Below, piece by piece: positions 1 to 10,610 of a stretch of DNA of 64,000 nucleotides. Source of the stretch: Sympetrum striolatum. Its lineage: Eukaryota; Arthropoda; Insecta; Odonata; Libellulidae. Every line of letters begins with the position of its first letter. Position 1 is the stretch's first letter. The stretch is taken from positions 26,940,459 to 27,004,458 of the forward strand of contig OX388349.1 of assembly GCA_947579665.1 (NCBI GenBank). The letters are read 5' to 3'. The position numbers and the translations under genes are program-made. Below the pieces are notes generated by a model. That model had not been told where the DNA came from and searched no databases. It was given only the letters and a program-made list of their open reading frames with translations.

Positions 1-193
1 ATCTTCTATTGTGCTGCATAGTAAGTTCACCAGGAAGACCCGGGTTCGATGCCAGACGATTAAATAGAAGCGAATTTTAAGAATATTTTCAATCCTTTTT
101 TCTTCCTTATAAGGTCCGTCCCGATATGATCCCGATATGAAATTAGTATTGTTGATCTGCTTGCAGTATGCAAGCTACATTTTACTCGTATTA
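1..193 (+). repeat. T-arm array element, 3' end fragment
   Basis: This is the distal end of the T-arm array family, cut by the window edge. It contains one tRNA T-arm-like hairpin motif (CCGGGTTCGATGCC, around 41-55). It then has the family's terminal segment with the short hairpin GCTTGCAGTATGCAAGC (about 158-174) and the end signature ACATTTTACTCGTA. The same end segment recurs near 4265, 9483, 11713-11752 and 48523. A second element in the same orientation starts immediately downstream, so the two are head-to-tail. Confidence 0.8.
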
Positions 194-210
194 TATATAA
201 TTCCTTCTAC

Positions 211-322
211 GGATTCATTCATATCTATTATATATAGACGTTTCTCCGGATTCATTCATATCTATTTTATATAGACATTTCTCCTGATTCATTCATATAT
301 ATAGGTATATAGATAGGTTACT
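211..322 (+). repeat. 37-bp minisatellite at element head
   Basis: Three consecutive units of about 37 bp carry GGATTCATTCATAT followed by an AT-rich TATATAGA stretch and TTTCTCC. The same unit, in single or duplicated form, marks the head of the other T-arm array copies (near 10580, 12840-12935, 25650 and 49625). Confidence 0.7.
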
Positions 323-1455
323 AATTGCCAGGCTAAACCACAGGCGTCGTTGACTTTTTTTACAGCGTATAGGCCCTAACGTGAAACCCCCAGATAAAAT
401 GCCGCATTGAACCTAACTGTCACAGGTACGATGTCAGAAGGCACCAAAATCCAGATTTTTCCCATTTAAATGTATTGCTTTGATATTCGGGAATTTCTAA
501 AAAATACTTCCCGAACAGGTAGAGAGTCAAAGCTCAAGGAGCCTACAGATATGGTCATGATCTATTGAAAACATTAATGACTTTTACAAAAAATCTGATG
601 TGGCCAGCACATGACTTTCTCCATATTTATAAGATGTAAATATTTATCTACCGCAGTAATTTCGAACTCTATATTCCACCTAAACTTGGAAAATGAGTGA
701 TTAATATATATATATATTAATATCTTTGACGCCAAAAACATTCTAAATAATGTTTTACGGGACATGATTGATGAAAAACGATGAAATTGGCCTTTCACCC
801 ATAGAGCCCAGAGCGCCCACTAAGTACATAATCAGCAACTTCCGGTTTATCAGTATTTCATGAATAACTCTTACACAATCAGTGATACAAAATTACAATT
901 CGACCAAAAGTTATATTAAATATTATTTTCTAAAACTTTTACAAATAATAGTATATACCTAAATATTATATTTATGGAGATATTTTGAAAACCGGAAATG
1001 AGCTTTGAAGAATGAAGCTCAACTTCCGGTTAACTGATTTACTCCAAAAACTAATCAACTCTACAAAAACTAACCAAAGTACTACATATGAAATTTGGTG
1101 TAGATACAATGAATAGTTTTTAAGTTATAGCGCCCACAAAGCACATAACAGCTACTTCCGGTTTATCGGTATTTCACGAATAACGCCTAATCAACCGGTG
1201 ATACAAAAATATGTTAAATACAAAAGTTATAGTATAAATCATTATCTAAAACTTTTATAAGTAATACAATACACGTATATATCATATTTATGGAGATATT
1301 TTGAAAACCGTAAATGAGCTTTAATGAATATAGCTCGACTTTCGGTCAACCGATTTACTCCAAAAACTAATCAACTCTGACAGCACACACCACAGTACTT
1401 TATACGAAGTTTAGTATTGATACGACTAATAGTTTTCATGTTAGAGCGCCCACAA

Positions 1456-1472
1456 ACACACACACACATACA

Positions 1473-1571
<99 letters not shown>

Positions 1572-1576
1572 ACAGA
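1456..1576. repeat. (CA)n microsatellite inside mobile element
   Basis: This is a long, nearly pure CA dinucleotide run with a few CATACA/CAGACA interruptions. It begins right after the conserved GAGCGCCCAC and stops just before CATCATTCCGAAAAT. The other CA tracts of this family have the same position. Confidence 0.95.
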
Positions 1577-2590
1577 CATCATTCCGAAAATAGTCAAAAC
1601 GTGTTCTATGGACCCCAAAACATGTATTTCCGTAGAAATCTCGAAGTCGAATTTTTTCATGAAAACAATACTTTCTCTATACTTCGTATATGGAGAAAGT
1701 AAAAACACTATATGTGGAATTTAAAGTTGATACAACGAATGGTTTTCATGTTAGTGCGCCCACAAAAGACATAACAGCTACTTCCCGGGTTATCGGTATT
1801 GCACGAATAACTCTTAATCAACCGGTGATACAAAAATATATTAAATACAAAAGTTATAGTAAATTATATTATCTAAAACTTTTATAAGGAATACAATATA
1901 CCAATATATCATATTTATGGATATCTTTTGAAAACCAGAAATGAGCTTTACACAACGTACATAATCAGCAACTTCCGGTTTATCAGTATTTCATGGATAA
2001 CTCCTAAACAATCAGTGATGCAAAAATATGTTTCATACAAAAGTTATAGTAATTTATATTTTCTACAACATTTATAAATAATAGTATATACCTTAATATC
2101 ATATTAATGGAGATATTTTGAAAACCGGAAATGAGCTTTGAAGAATGAAGCTCGACTTCCGGTCAGCCGATTTACTCCAAAAACTAATCAACTCTAACAA
2201 CTGTAATAAAAGTATTATGTATGAAATTTCGTGTTGATCCGACAAACAGTTTTCATGTTAGAGCGCCCACAAAGTACATAATCATCTTCTTCCGGTTTAT
2301 CAGTATTTCACGAATAACTCCTAATGAACCGGTGATACAAAAATATGTTAAATACAAAAGTTATAGTAAATTATAGTATCTAAAACTTTTATAAGTAATA
2401 CAACTTACGTATATATCATATTTATGGAGATATTTTGAAAACCGGAAATGAGCTTTAATGAATAAAGCTCGACTTCCGGCTAACGGATTTACTCCAAAAA
2501 CTAATCAACTCTGACAGCACACACAACAGTACTATATATGAAGTTTGGTATTGATACGACTTTTAGTTTTCGAGTTAGAACGCCCATTAT

Positions 2591-2650
2591 CACACACACA
2601 CATACACACACACACACTCACACACACACACACACACACACATACACACA
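2591..2650. repeat. (CA)n microsatellite inside mobile element
   Basis: This is a shorter CA run with CATACA and ACTCAC interruptions, bounded by the same conserved flanks as the 1456-1576 tract. Confidence 0.9.
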
Positions 2651-3181
2651 GTCATCATTCAGAAAATGGTCAAAACGTGTTCTAGGGACCCCAAAACGTG
2701 TATTTCCGTTGAAATCTCGAAGTCGAATTTTTTCATGAAAACAATACTTTCTCTATACTTCGTATATGGAGAAAGTAAAAATGTCGTGGGTTCTATGCCA
2801 GAACGATGCAAAAATCTCCCATTTAAAATACATAGGGGTAGGTTTTCATTATTTTTTTGATGCACTTATCGAAATGATAGAAAGTTCTTGCTTAACTAGA
2901 AGATGAATATTAAGACTGAGTTTGAGGAACAAATTTAGATAAGACCATGCTGTATCTTGGTTTGATGCCAGAACACATTAATGTGTCTCACATAAAGAAT
3001 ATAAGAGAAAAGTATGGCACCCTTTTAGGCAGTTGCACCCAATATTTCTGCTTGAATTTTCCTACATAGTTAGAGATGGTGATCTTCTGTTGTGCTGCAT
3101 AGTAAGTATTACCAGGAAGACCCGGGTTCGATGCCGTACGGATAAATTTCAGCGAATTTTAAGAATATTTTTAATCCTTTT

Positions 3182-3311
3182 TACTTTCTCCATATACGAA
3201 GTATAGAGAAAGTATTGTTTTCATGAAAAAATTCGACTTCGAGATTTCAACGGAAATACATGTTTTGGGATCCCTAGAACACGTTTTGACCATTTTCGGA
3301 ATGATGTCTGT

Positions 3312-3351
<40 letters not shown>

Positions 3352-4213
3352 TAGTGGACGCTCTAACTTGAAAACTATTAGTCGTATCAATACCAAACTT
3401 CATATATAGTACTGTGGTGTGTGCTGTCAGAGTTGATTAGTTTTTGGAGTAAATCGGTTGACCGGAAGTCGATCTTCATTCATTAAAGCTCATTTCCGGT
3501 TTTCAAAATATCTCCATAAATATGATGTATACGTAAGTTGTATTACTTATAAAATTTTTAGATAATGTAATTTACTATAACGTTTGTATTTAACATATTT
3601 TTGTATCACCAGTTGATTAGGAGTTATTCGTGAAATACTGATAAACCGGAAGAAGATGATTATGTACTTTGTGGGCGCTCTAACATGAAAACTATTTGTT
3701 TGATCAACACCAAATTTCATATGTAGTATATTTATTACAGTCATTAGAGTTGATTAGTTTTGAGTAAATCGGCTAACCGGAAGTCGAGCTTCATTCTTCA
3801 AAGCTCATTTCCGGTTTTCAAAATATCTCCATAAATATTATATTTAGGTATATACTATTATTTTTAATGTTTTAGAAAATGTAAATTACTATAACTTTTG
3901 TATGAAACATATTTTTTTATCACTGATTGTTTAGGAGTTATTCATGAAATACTGATAAACCGGACGTTGCTGAATATGTACTACGTGGGTGCTCTGGGCT
4001 CCATGGGCAAAAGGCCATATTCTTCGTTTTTTATCGAGCATGTCCCGAAAAACATTATTTATAATTTTTGTGACGTAATAGATAATAATAATATATAAAT
4101 AAATCACTCATCATCCAAGTTTAGATGGAATATAGAGTTCGAAATTACTGTCGTAGATAAATATTTACAGCTTATATATGGAGAAAGTCATGTGCTGGCC
4201 ACATCAGATTTTT
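3182..4213 (-). mobile_element. ACTTCCGGT/CA element, copy 2
   Basis: A complete minus-strand copy of the same family. It opens on the plus strand with ACTTTCTCCATATACG and closes with GGAGAAAGTCATGTGCTGGCC and AGATTTTTT. It contains a (TG)n tract at 3308-3350, two internal modules, and several CCGGAAGT/ACTTCCGG blocks. It sits in a T-run of the T-arm array element: the host sequence stops at AATCCTTTT and resumes at about 4214 with TATTTTTGATATGATG, matching the uninterrupted copy near 11625-11660. Confidence 0.8.
3308..3350. repeat. (TG)n microsatellite inside mobile element
   Basis: TG-dinucleotide run in the minus-strand element; the same internal slot as the (CA)n tracts of the plus-strand copies. 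Confidence 0.9.
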
Positions 4214-4290
4214 TATTTTTGATATGATGTCGAATTGAATTTTGTGTTATCTATATGCTTGCAGTATGTAAGCAACATTTTACTAATATT

Positions 4291-5400
4291 TAATTATGAA
4301 TGCATATGATTAACAGATTGGAGTCTTAAATTTTTAGAAACGTTTAAGGTATTTAAATTGAAATTAATTATGATCAACAACTCACTATTTAATGAATACG
4401 AATGCAATTCTGGACAGAAAAAGATTAAAGTCACCGTACGGTTTACAAATTAAACAAATTATTGATTTCGCCATGGGAAGGTAATATGACTATTACTTCA
4501 TGATTTTTATTATTATTAGGGTCTTTATTAGGCGAGATTGAGACTAAAAAGTCTCCTCTTCCATCTAACCTGTAGTTAAGCTGTTACATTATTATAAGTA
4601 TATTACATGTATCGTAAAGAACGTATTATAAAGTAAAATATGTTGTATTTTTTTTCTAAATAAGTATTATTATTTTATTATCTTGCTTCTTTTATTTACA
4701 CTTTTGAATTTTAAGGGAGCATGTCAAATGTTTCATTTTTTCTTTACTGACATCTTTGAAATTCAGTAATTAAATAACATTTCACGAGTGATTTTCATTT
4801 TTAACATAGAATTCTCTATTAATTGATATAATTATTTATTGTAGTTTCCAACTCCATATTAGACGCATCCTGACGAAGGTGTCTGAGATATTCAGCAATT
4901 AGTATTAAAGTGGAAAGCTGTATTGGAATGTAGATTCACGTTTATTTATTGCTTCACAGGCCTCTCTTAAGTGAATTTCTACGTCACCTTTAATGGGTTA
5001 ACATTGATTCTCTCTTTTCATATTCCAAACATTCATTAAGAAACGTATGTCTGATTGTCCACGCTCTCTCTAAGTTTCTTATGAAACTAAATTATTTGTT
5101 TCTTTAAGTAGTCAGATTTTCACTAGCATTATTGACTGTCCACTACTTTATTAATTAATATTATTTATATCAAAGTCTGAAGAGGGACGGGTTGTCGCTG
5201 AATATTTCATGTTGTAGTATAAAATGGTACTATTATATATATCCGTAGTATTTTGATGTCTTTTAAATATGAATTAAGCAATGAAAGTGTAGAAATATAG
5301 CATTTTCATGTTCCTTTAATGTTTATCCAGTAAATACGGAAGGAATGTACATAAAGCGGGGAAATTTTAAGAACATCAGGTGATATCTCTCATGGCTTTA
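4291..5400. other. AT-rich intergenic or intronic sequence
   Basis: I see no ORF with coding character, no tRNA and no recognisable transposon here. It is ordinary AT-rich sequence. Confidence 0.6.
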
Positions 5401-5885
5401 AAAAATGTTTCGCTGCATGTGACGCATCCGAAAATGGCTGAAGATTAGCGGAGATTCGCGGGTGTTTGTCGGTGGGATAAAAGCGATTTTCAGCGACAAA
5501 AGCGGAGAAGGGGTTTGCTGACCTCAGCCACGCCGACATGCCTTTCTCCTATTAGGAATTTTCAAAGGAAGGGGAGGCAAACATAACTCGCTGGAGTAGT
5601 GACAGGATCTCCAGCGGAAGATATCCCTAATTCCCTCACTCCGGGGAATTTCGTCGCGAATTGCGATGGAAGGCTGGAATTATACAAAATCTGTGATTTA
5701 CGGGGAATGTTTCCTGAAGAAGCAGACAGGCTGACAGACATGTGCTCGACGCCTTCTCAAATACAACCGTGTTCAAATATTTACACTCAAAATCTTGCCG
5801 AAGGTAAAAGACTTGACCAAGTGGTATTCCATGACAAAGGGAGGAAAATAAGAGATTTATTTTTACTTAAACTCAATTAAATGCG
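5400..5885. other. GC-richer island, unassigned
   Basis: Base composition rises clearly over the flanks, with several CpG-containing words (TTCGCGGG, AGCGGAG). A 93-codon plus-strand reading frame (5599-5880) crosses it. I recognise no domain in the frame, and its start is not supported by a splice site or promoter. It could be a regulatory segment or a fragment of an unknown exon. Confidence 0.25.
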
Positions 5886-6720
5886 ATAAGTGAAGAACCA
5901 TGATTACGATGGTTCATTCACAGATCATCAGAACTGATTTAAGTTTTGCAAATGGATTTTCTTATGGTATTAATACTTTTTGGTATACTTGAAAATGTGT
6001 TCTTTATGATTATTTATATCATTACTATATATCGTACTTGAACTTTTTGCTCTAAAAATATTCCCAAGGAGAAACGGACTTGAAAAAAGTCTGACAATTT
6101 ATCATATCCATTCCTTAAAACATTCTCAAAATATGCCAATGGAAATAAATTATTAGTAATAAATTTCCAAATAAAAGATTGATAATTACTAGGAAACATT
6201 TGCAAAGCATGGCGGAGACTAAATTGAATTCCTATTCCGTATTAATTGAATATGATACGTAAATATGCTATAAATGATCATAAATATTAATCATAATAGA
6301 ATGTAGAGCTAAAATTACAAATGCCTACGAATGCGAAATGATAGAGTAAATAACTAATAATTTTCTTTTAGGCTCTTTGTTTGACAATTAGAATTGTATG
6401 GTAATAATATTTACTGCAGGAAATGAGGTGATCAGTAAAAAAAGACAGAAGAATACATATCTGAATCTGAATTAATCGTCCTGTAATATAAAATTTAAGA
6501 ATGTTTCTACTTTGATTAATGTTAGCATTAAAGAGAAATTTCAAAAATGAGCAATATTATTTGTCAAAGTTCCAGGTACTTTTAGCTCACAGTGTTATTT
6601 ATCTCGTGAATTAAGGAATGCAAATAAATTTAATTGGGTTGAATAAGTTCAATACAATTAATCCAGGCGATTTCGTCATCAATTTCATTTATATTTCATT
6701 ACATTATCCAAAGGCGCGAT
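5886..6720. other. AT-rich sequence without recognised features
   Basis: No credible gene, RNA or mobile element is visible. A short minus-strand frame at 6014-6205 looks like chance. Confidence 0.6.
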
Positions 6721-6721
6721 T

Positions 6722-6785
6722 GTCTATGTCTATGTAAGAACCCTGCAAGCCGCCTTTCGGCGTGTGGCAGGGGGTGCAAGCACCT
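6722..6785 (-). other. LINE 3' end hairpins and hexamer tail
   Basis: Read on the minus strand, the LINE 3' UTR carries two adjacent hairpins: GGTG-CTTG-CACC, then CCCTGC...GCAGGG enclosing CGCC-GAAA-GGCG with a GNRA tetraloop. It ends in an (ACATAG)n tail of about two units. The identical structure occurs at 47672-47749. Confidence 0.7.
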
Positions 6786-8030
6786 TGACTCTATTTTCCT
6801 AAACGGTTGCATTCGCGTATACTTCGCGGAAAAAATGAATTTTTGAAACGATTCGTTCTAGCATCTATTTCCCTAATCTTTCGGGCAGTATCAGCACGGC
6901 CCATATAACAGGGGGGTCGCATTATATCTGTTACATCATCTGAAAACGTAATTTCTCTGGACTTATTTAATAAATTTATCCTTTGAATTTTTCTTCTATC
7001 TTCGAATGATTCCCATCCCGCGTCCTGTAACATCTGAGTGACACTCGCTGTTTTATCGTAGCAATTATTTATAAATCGTATCGCCTTTCGTTATACTTTT
7101 TCTGAATCCCGGATATGACTTTTCTCGGCGGGGTCCTACACTACATGTACACGGGGTACACTACATGCATACTCAAGGTGAGGCCTAACTAACGCTAAGT
7201 AACATCGCTCGCGAACCTTTTCTTCGCTCCTACCGACTATTCTTTTAACGAAGCCGAGTTTCTTAAGTGCTTTCCCACATATATTTCGGATGTGGGCACT
7301 CCATGATAGATTATTCGTGAGAGTTACTCCAAGATACTTTACCGATTCTACTGACATTAGGTTTACCCCTCGGAGACTATAAGAATAATCATTTATTATA
7401 GATTTACTTTCGAAGAAGTTAACTACCGAACACTTCTCTACATTAAGCTCCAATTGCCAATCATCGCACCAGTTCATAATTCTATCTAAGTCGTTCGAAA
7501 GTTATCCAGTTAATAACTTCTGCATTGATACCCACAACTTCTAATTTGTACAGCAATTTATGATGAGGTACCTTATCGAAAGCTTCCGAAAATCTAAAAA
7601 TATCGCATCGACTTGCTTATGTTTTTCAGCAGAGTTTAGAACATCGTGTACTAATAAAGCCAGTTGAGACTCGCAAGAGCGAGTCTTACGAAAACAGTGT
7701 TGATTCCTAATTATGAAATTGGACGTTTCAAGAAAACCCATTAAAGAGCTAGCTATTATTTGTTCCATAATTTTACCGCTCAGTGATGTTAAGGATATAG
7801 GCCTGTAATTAGCTGGATCGTCCTTAGAGCCACTTTTAAATATTGGCGTGACATTCGCAATTTTCCAATCTTTCGGGACCTTTCCTTCGCTCATACTCTT
7901 GTCAAATATGACTTTAAGAAAAGGTGCTACGCTCTCCGCAACTTCCTTGAACACTCGAGCCGGTATGTCTTCAGGACCCGGAGCTTTATTCGGTTTAATC
8001 TGTTGCAATTCACTTTAACTGTGCCTAATT
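6722..8030 (-). pseudogene. Non-LTR retrotransposon (LINE), broken reverse transcriptase
   Basis: Minus-strand remnant of a jockey/CR1-like LINE reverse transcriptase ORF. The piece at 8008-7541 encodes the fingers/palm start: NKAPGPEDIPARVFKE, WKIANVTPIFKSG and NYRPISLTSL, then the first catalytic block DAIFLDF. There a one-base deletion shifts the frame; the continuing AFDKVPHHKLL is readable in the next frame. The FADD-box segment is deleted: sequence jumps near 7500 to the thumb part (MNWCDDWQLELNVEKC, VKYLGVTLTNNLSW, ALVRPHLEYACS). A duplicated stretch of about 21 bp near 7134-7165 breaks the frame again before the C-terminal end (6791-7033). The 3' end has the family hairpin (about 6735-6785) and a CTATGT tail. 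It cannot encode an active enzyme. Confidence 0.85.
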
Positions 8031-9480
8031 GGATTTTTTTTCATTCAAAATTAACCGACTTATGTATCGTTTGTCATCGGAACTAGATTAACCTGTAATT
8101 ACTCAATTTCTACTTGCAAAATCTGTAAAATAAAATAGAGTCTGGGTGTGTGGGTATGTGGGTGTGGGTGTATGTGTGTATGTATGTTCGCTAAAACCTC
8201 GAGAACCGAGAGTCGCAAAAGTTTGAAAATTTCTACATTATTAAAAGTTAACCCCTCGCAGAGAATAGGCAATTTGGATATAATTAAATTACACGGTTCG
8301 AACCCAGACGGGTAAATACCTTTTCATAAGAAATACACGTGAAGGTTATTTTTCTTTGCAGGGTTCATTTCTTTTTCAAAATTAAATTAGAAATAATGGT
8401 CTTAGAATGTCAAATCAAGCACCAAAAGAAGGAGACTAGAATAAAAATTCTTATTTAGGTCGTGGAATATCGTTTTCGATTCGTAATTACGCACAAATTG
8501 ATAACGTACGTGAATATTTTATCGAAATTTTGTGGTCGTAAACAACCCATCCCCCTGACGATCAAGGCGATTGATGATTTCGAGCTCATGCGAAATACCA
8601 TCATGGAAAATGAATGCCCCGATACAATTAATTCTGTAAGATATACACTTTATGATTTAGAGATTAAAACAATATAATTTTGAGATTCGAACATTAGCAA
8701 TTACATTATCCTGTATAGAATCTTTCGGAAAAATTTACGAAAATTAAAAAAATTCTAATTTTGTTGAAGAGTCTATGGCAACCAAGTTTTATTTATACCA
8801 ACGTAATTTTTTACTGCCTTTTTCGTAAAATTAATGAGTTTTAAAGTTGTGGTTTTCTGAATACTGATATCCCTCGATCAATTCAACTCGTTGCGTATAA
8901 ACATTCTGGTAAGTTGCGGATGTTTTGAATATATTCTACTGAATTAATTATTAAATCTAATCTGTTAGCATTGATGTAGCTTTAGTGATTTACGGAAATA
9001 GAGTTAGCGAAGAACTTAAAGATTTCCCCGATTTGGTGTTTGGAATCTTTGAAGAGTAGAACGGCGAGTTGTAAAGCTGTAGCAAATCTCCAACATCGTA
9101 CATGAGACCAAAAAGGTAGCACAATTATATTTTTATATGCAGAATGCAAAAAGTGATTCATTCGTTGTTTTTAATAACTTCACTCCATATTTATTTAATA
9201 TCCTTCTGTTATTGGTGTTTAATCTTTATTTATATTTTGGCATTGCAATTACTTTGTTTTATTTGTACTCCGTTTTTATGTTGCACGTATTAAGATTGAA
9301 ATACAAGTCAGCTCCATTATACATTTACTTTCCACAAAGTATATTCATCGGTGGTTATTAGAGTGATATATAATTCATTCCTGTCATTTATATTTAATAA
9401 TTGATTACTTTGTCTCCCTGCACCTGGCTGAAAACGTCTCTTTAAACATGGTATCGATTATCTTAATGTGATCTTAGAAA
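8031..9480. other. AT-rich sequence with a TG-rich simple repeat
   Basis: Apart from an imperfect TGTGGG/TATG repeat at 8144-8186, I see no supported feature. The short plus-strand frames at 8462-8677 and 9137-9361 have no recognisable domain; the second is Leu/Phe/Tyr-rich because of AT bias. Confidence 0.55.
8144..8186. repeat. TG-rich simple repeat
   Basis: Imperfect run of GGTGTG, GGTATG and TATG units. Confidence 0.8.
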
Positions 9481-9482
9481 AT

Positions 9483-10610
9483 ACGAGTAAAATGTAGCTT
9501 GCATACTGCAAGCAGATCGACAACACTAATTTCATGTCGGCATCATATCGGGACGGTCCCGGAAAGGAAAAAAGGATTGAAAATATACTTAAAATTCGCT
9601 TCAATTTAATCGTTTGGCATCGAACCCGGGTCTTTTTGGTGAAATTTCTATGCAGTACATCAGAAGATCATCTTCTCTAAATACGTGTGAAAATTCAAGC
9701 AGAAATATTGGCTGCAACTGCCTCAAACGAAGACCTACTTTTCACGAATGTTAATAGCTCTCTGGATTCGAACCAAGGACGATCTAGGAAATATAAAATG
9801 TGTTTTTGAAATGTATCTATAAGTTCTATATATATGCCAAATTTCAAGTTTTAATATTATTGGGAAGGGGTTCAAAATAATTCTTAAAAATCGGATCAGC
9901 AACTGATTGAAGAGACGCCTGGTGTCGAACCCGGGACGTATTGGAAGCTGTAAATGCACAAAATGACTTGCTACGACTTGATCTAATTTTATACAAAGTT
10001 TGAAGTCGATATCATACCGCGAAGTACATAAAATGTGTTTCTGTTATCCCCATAAGAAATACATTGTGGAGTGCAAATGGCCCTCTGGGATCGAACCAAG
10101 GACCCTCAACGAATATGTAAAATTTGATTATGAAATATATTTATGATTTCTAACCCCATGCCAAATTTCAAGTTTCCATGCATTCGGAAAGAGGTCCAAA
10201 AAAAATCTTAAAAATCGCCACAACGCATTTTAAACGGCCGATTTTTGCCCCGACCTAGCATCGAACCCAGGATATTTTCCGTTAAACCCATTTATGTTTT
10301 CGATAGATCATGTTCATATATATAGGCTCCTTGAGTTTTAATTCTCTACCTATCAGGGAAGTATTTTTATTTAATTCCCGAAAATCAAAGCAATGCATTT
10401 AAACGGGAAAAATCGGGACTTTGGGGCCCTCTGGAATCGAACCCATGACACTGAGGTTCAAAATCGCAATTTTTCTGGAGGTTATACGTTATGGCCAATA
10501 TGTCGTAAAAATTTCAAGCCATTGACGCTAGTGGTTTAGCCTGTGACTTTGTATCCTCTCTATCTATTATATATAGATGCTTCTCCGGATTCATTCATAT
10601 ATATACCTAT
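9483..10610 (-). repeat. T-arm array element, long six-module type
   Basis: Minus-strand copy of the long type. Plus-strand TCGAACC (B-box complement) motifs lie at 9620, 9768, 9925, 10091, 10261 and 10437, at spacings of 148, 157, 166, 170 and 176 bp. Most can pair as a tRNA-like T stem-loop; for example CTGGT-GTCGAAC-CCGGG at 9920 is close to a T arm. It starts with the family end ACGAGTAAAATG and hairpin, and ends at the CCGGATTCATTCAT head. It is non-coding; reading frames across it are by-products of the repeated motif. Confidence 0.8.

Larger units (their letters stand above)
590..2778 (+). mobile_element. ACTTCCGGT/CA element, composite copy 1
   Basis: This is a non-coding mobile repeat inserted in the T-arm array element. 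The head is AAAATCTGATGTGGCC followed by ACTTTCTCCATAT; the 3' end is ATATGGAGAAAGT, so the termini contain a short inverted repeat. The interior has modules of about 317 bp (GGTTTATC-GTATTTCA segments near 845, 1162, 1978 and 2295), each with ACTTCCGGT/ACCGGAAAT blocks, and two internal (CA)n tracts. An end module also lies internally at 1575-1706, so this is either two fused elements or an internal duplication. Flanking A-runs (about 588-593 and 2776-2781) fit insertion at, or duplication of, an oligo-A target. Short ORFs here, including Cys-Val repeats from (CA)n, are not genes. Confidence 0.75.
196..4290 (+). repeat. T-arm array element (short type), split by two insertions
   Basis: One element is recovered as three pieces: 196-590, 2779-3181 and 4214-4290. 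It starts with about three tandem 37-bp units (GGATTCATTC at 211 and 248, variant at 285). B-box-like motifs follow near 424 (degenerate), 2793, 2960 and 3128, and the family end hairpin near 4258-4275. Comparison with the uninterrupted copies at 10.6-11.7 kb and 25.6-26.2 kb shows that two copies of the ACTTCCGGT family were inserted, in opposite orientations, at an A-run and a T-run. The four-module layout matches the short type of this family. No ORF is supported; it is probably non-coding and non-autonomous. Confidence 0.75.

Noticed and set aside
1371..1708. Minus-strand ORFs full of Cys-Val repeats
   Set aside because: They are translations of the (CA)n microsatellite and its mobile-element flanks, repeated at every copy; not proteins.
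5599..5880. 93-codon plus-strand ORF
   Set aside because: No recognisable domain, no splice or start context; kept only as part of a GC-richer island.
9735..9959. ORFs with GIEP, GFDT or DPRGP-like words inside T-arm array elements
   Set aside because: They arise from the repeated GGTTCGA motif read in frame and lack continuity between copies.
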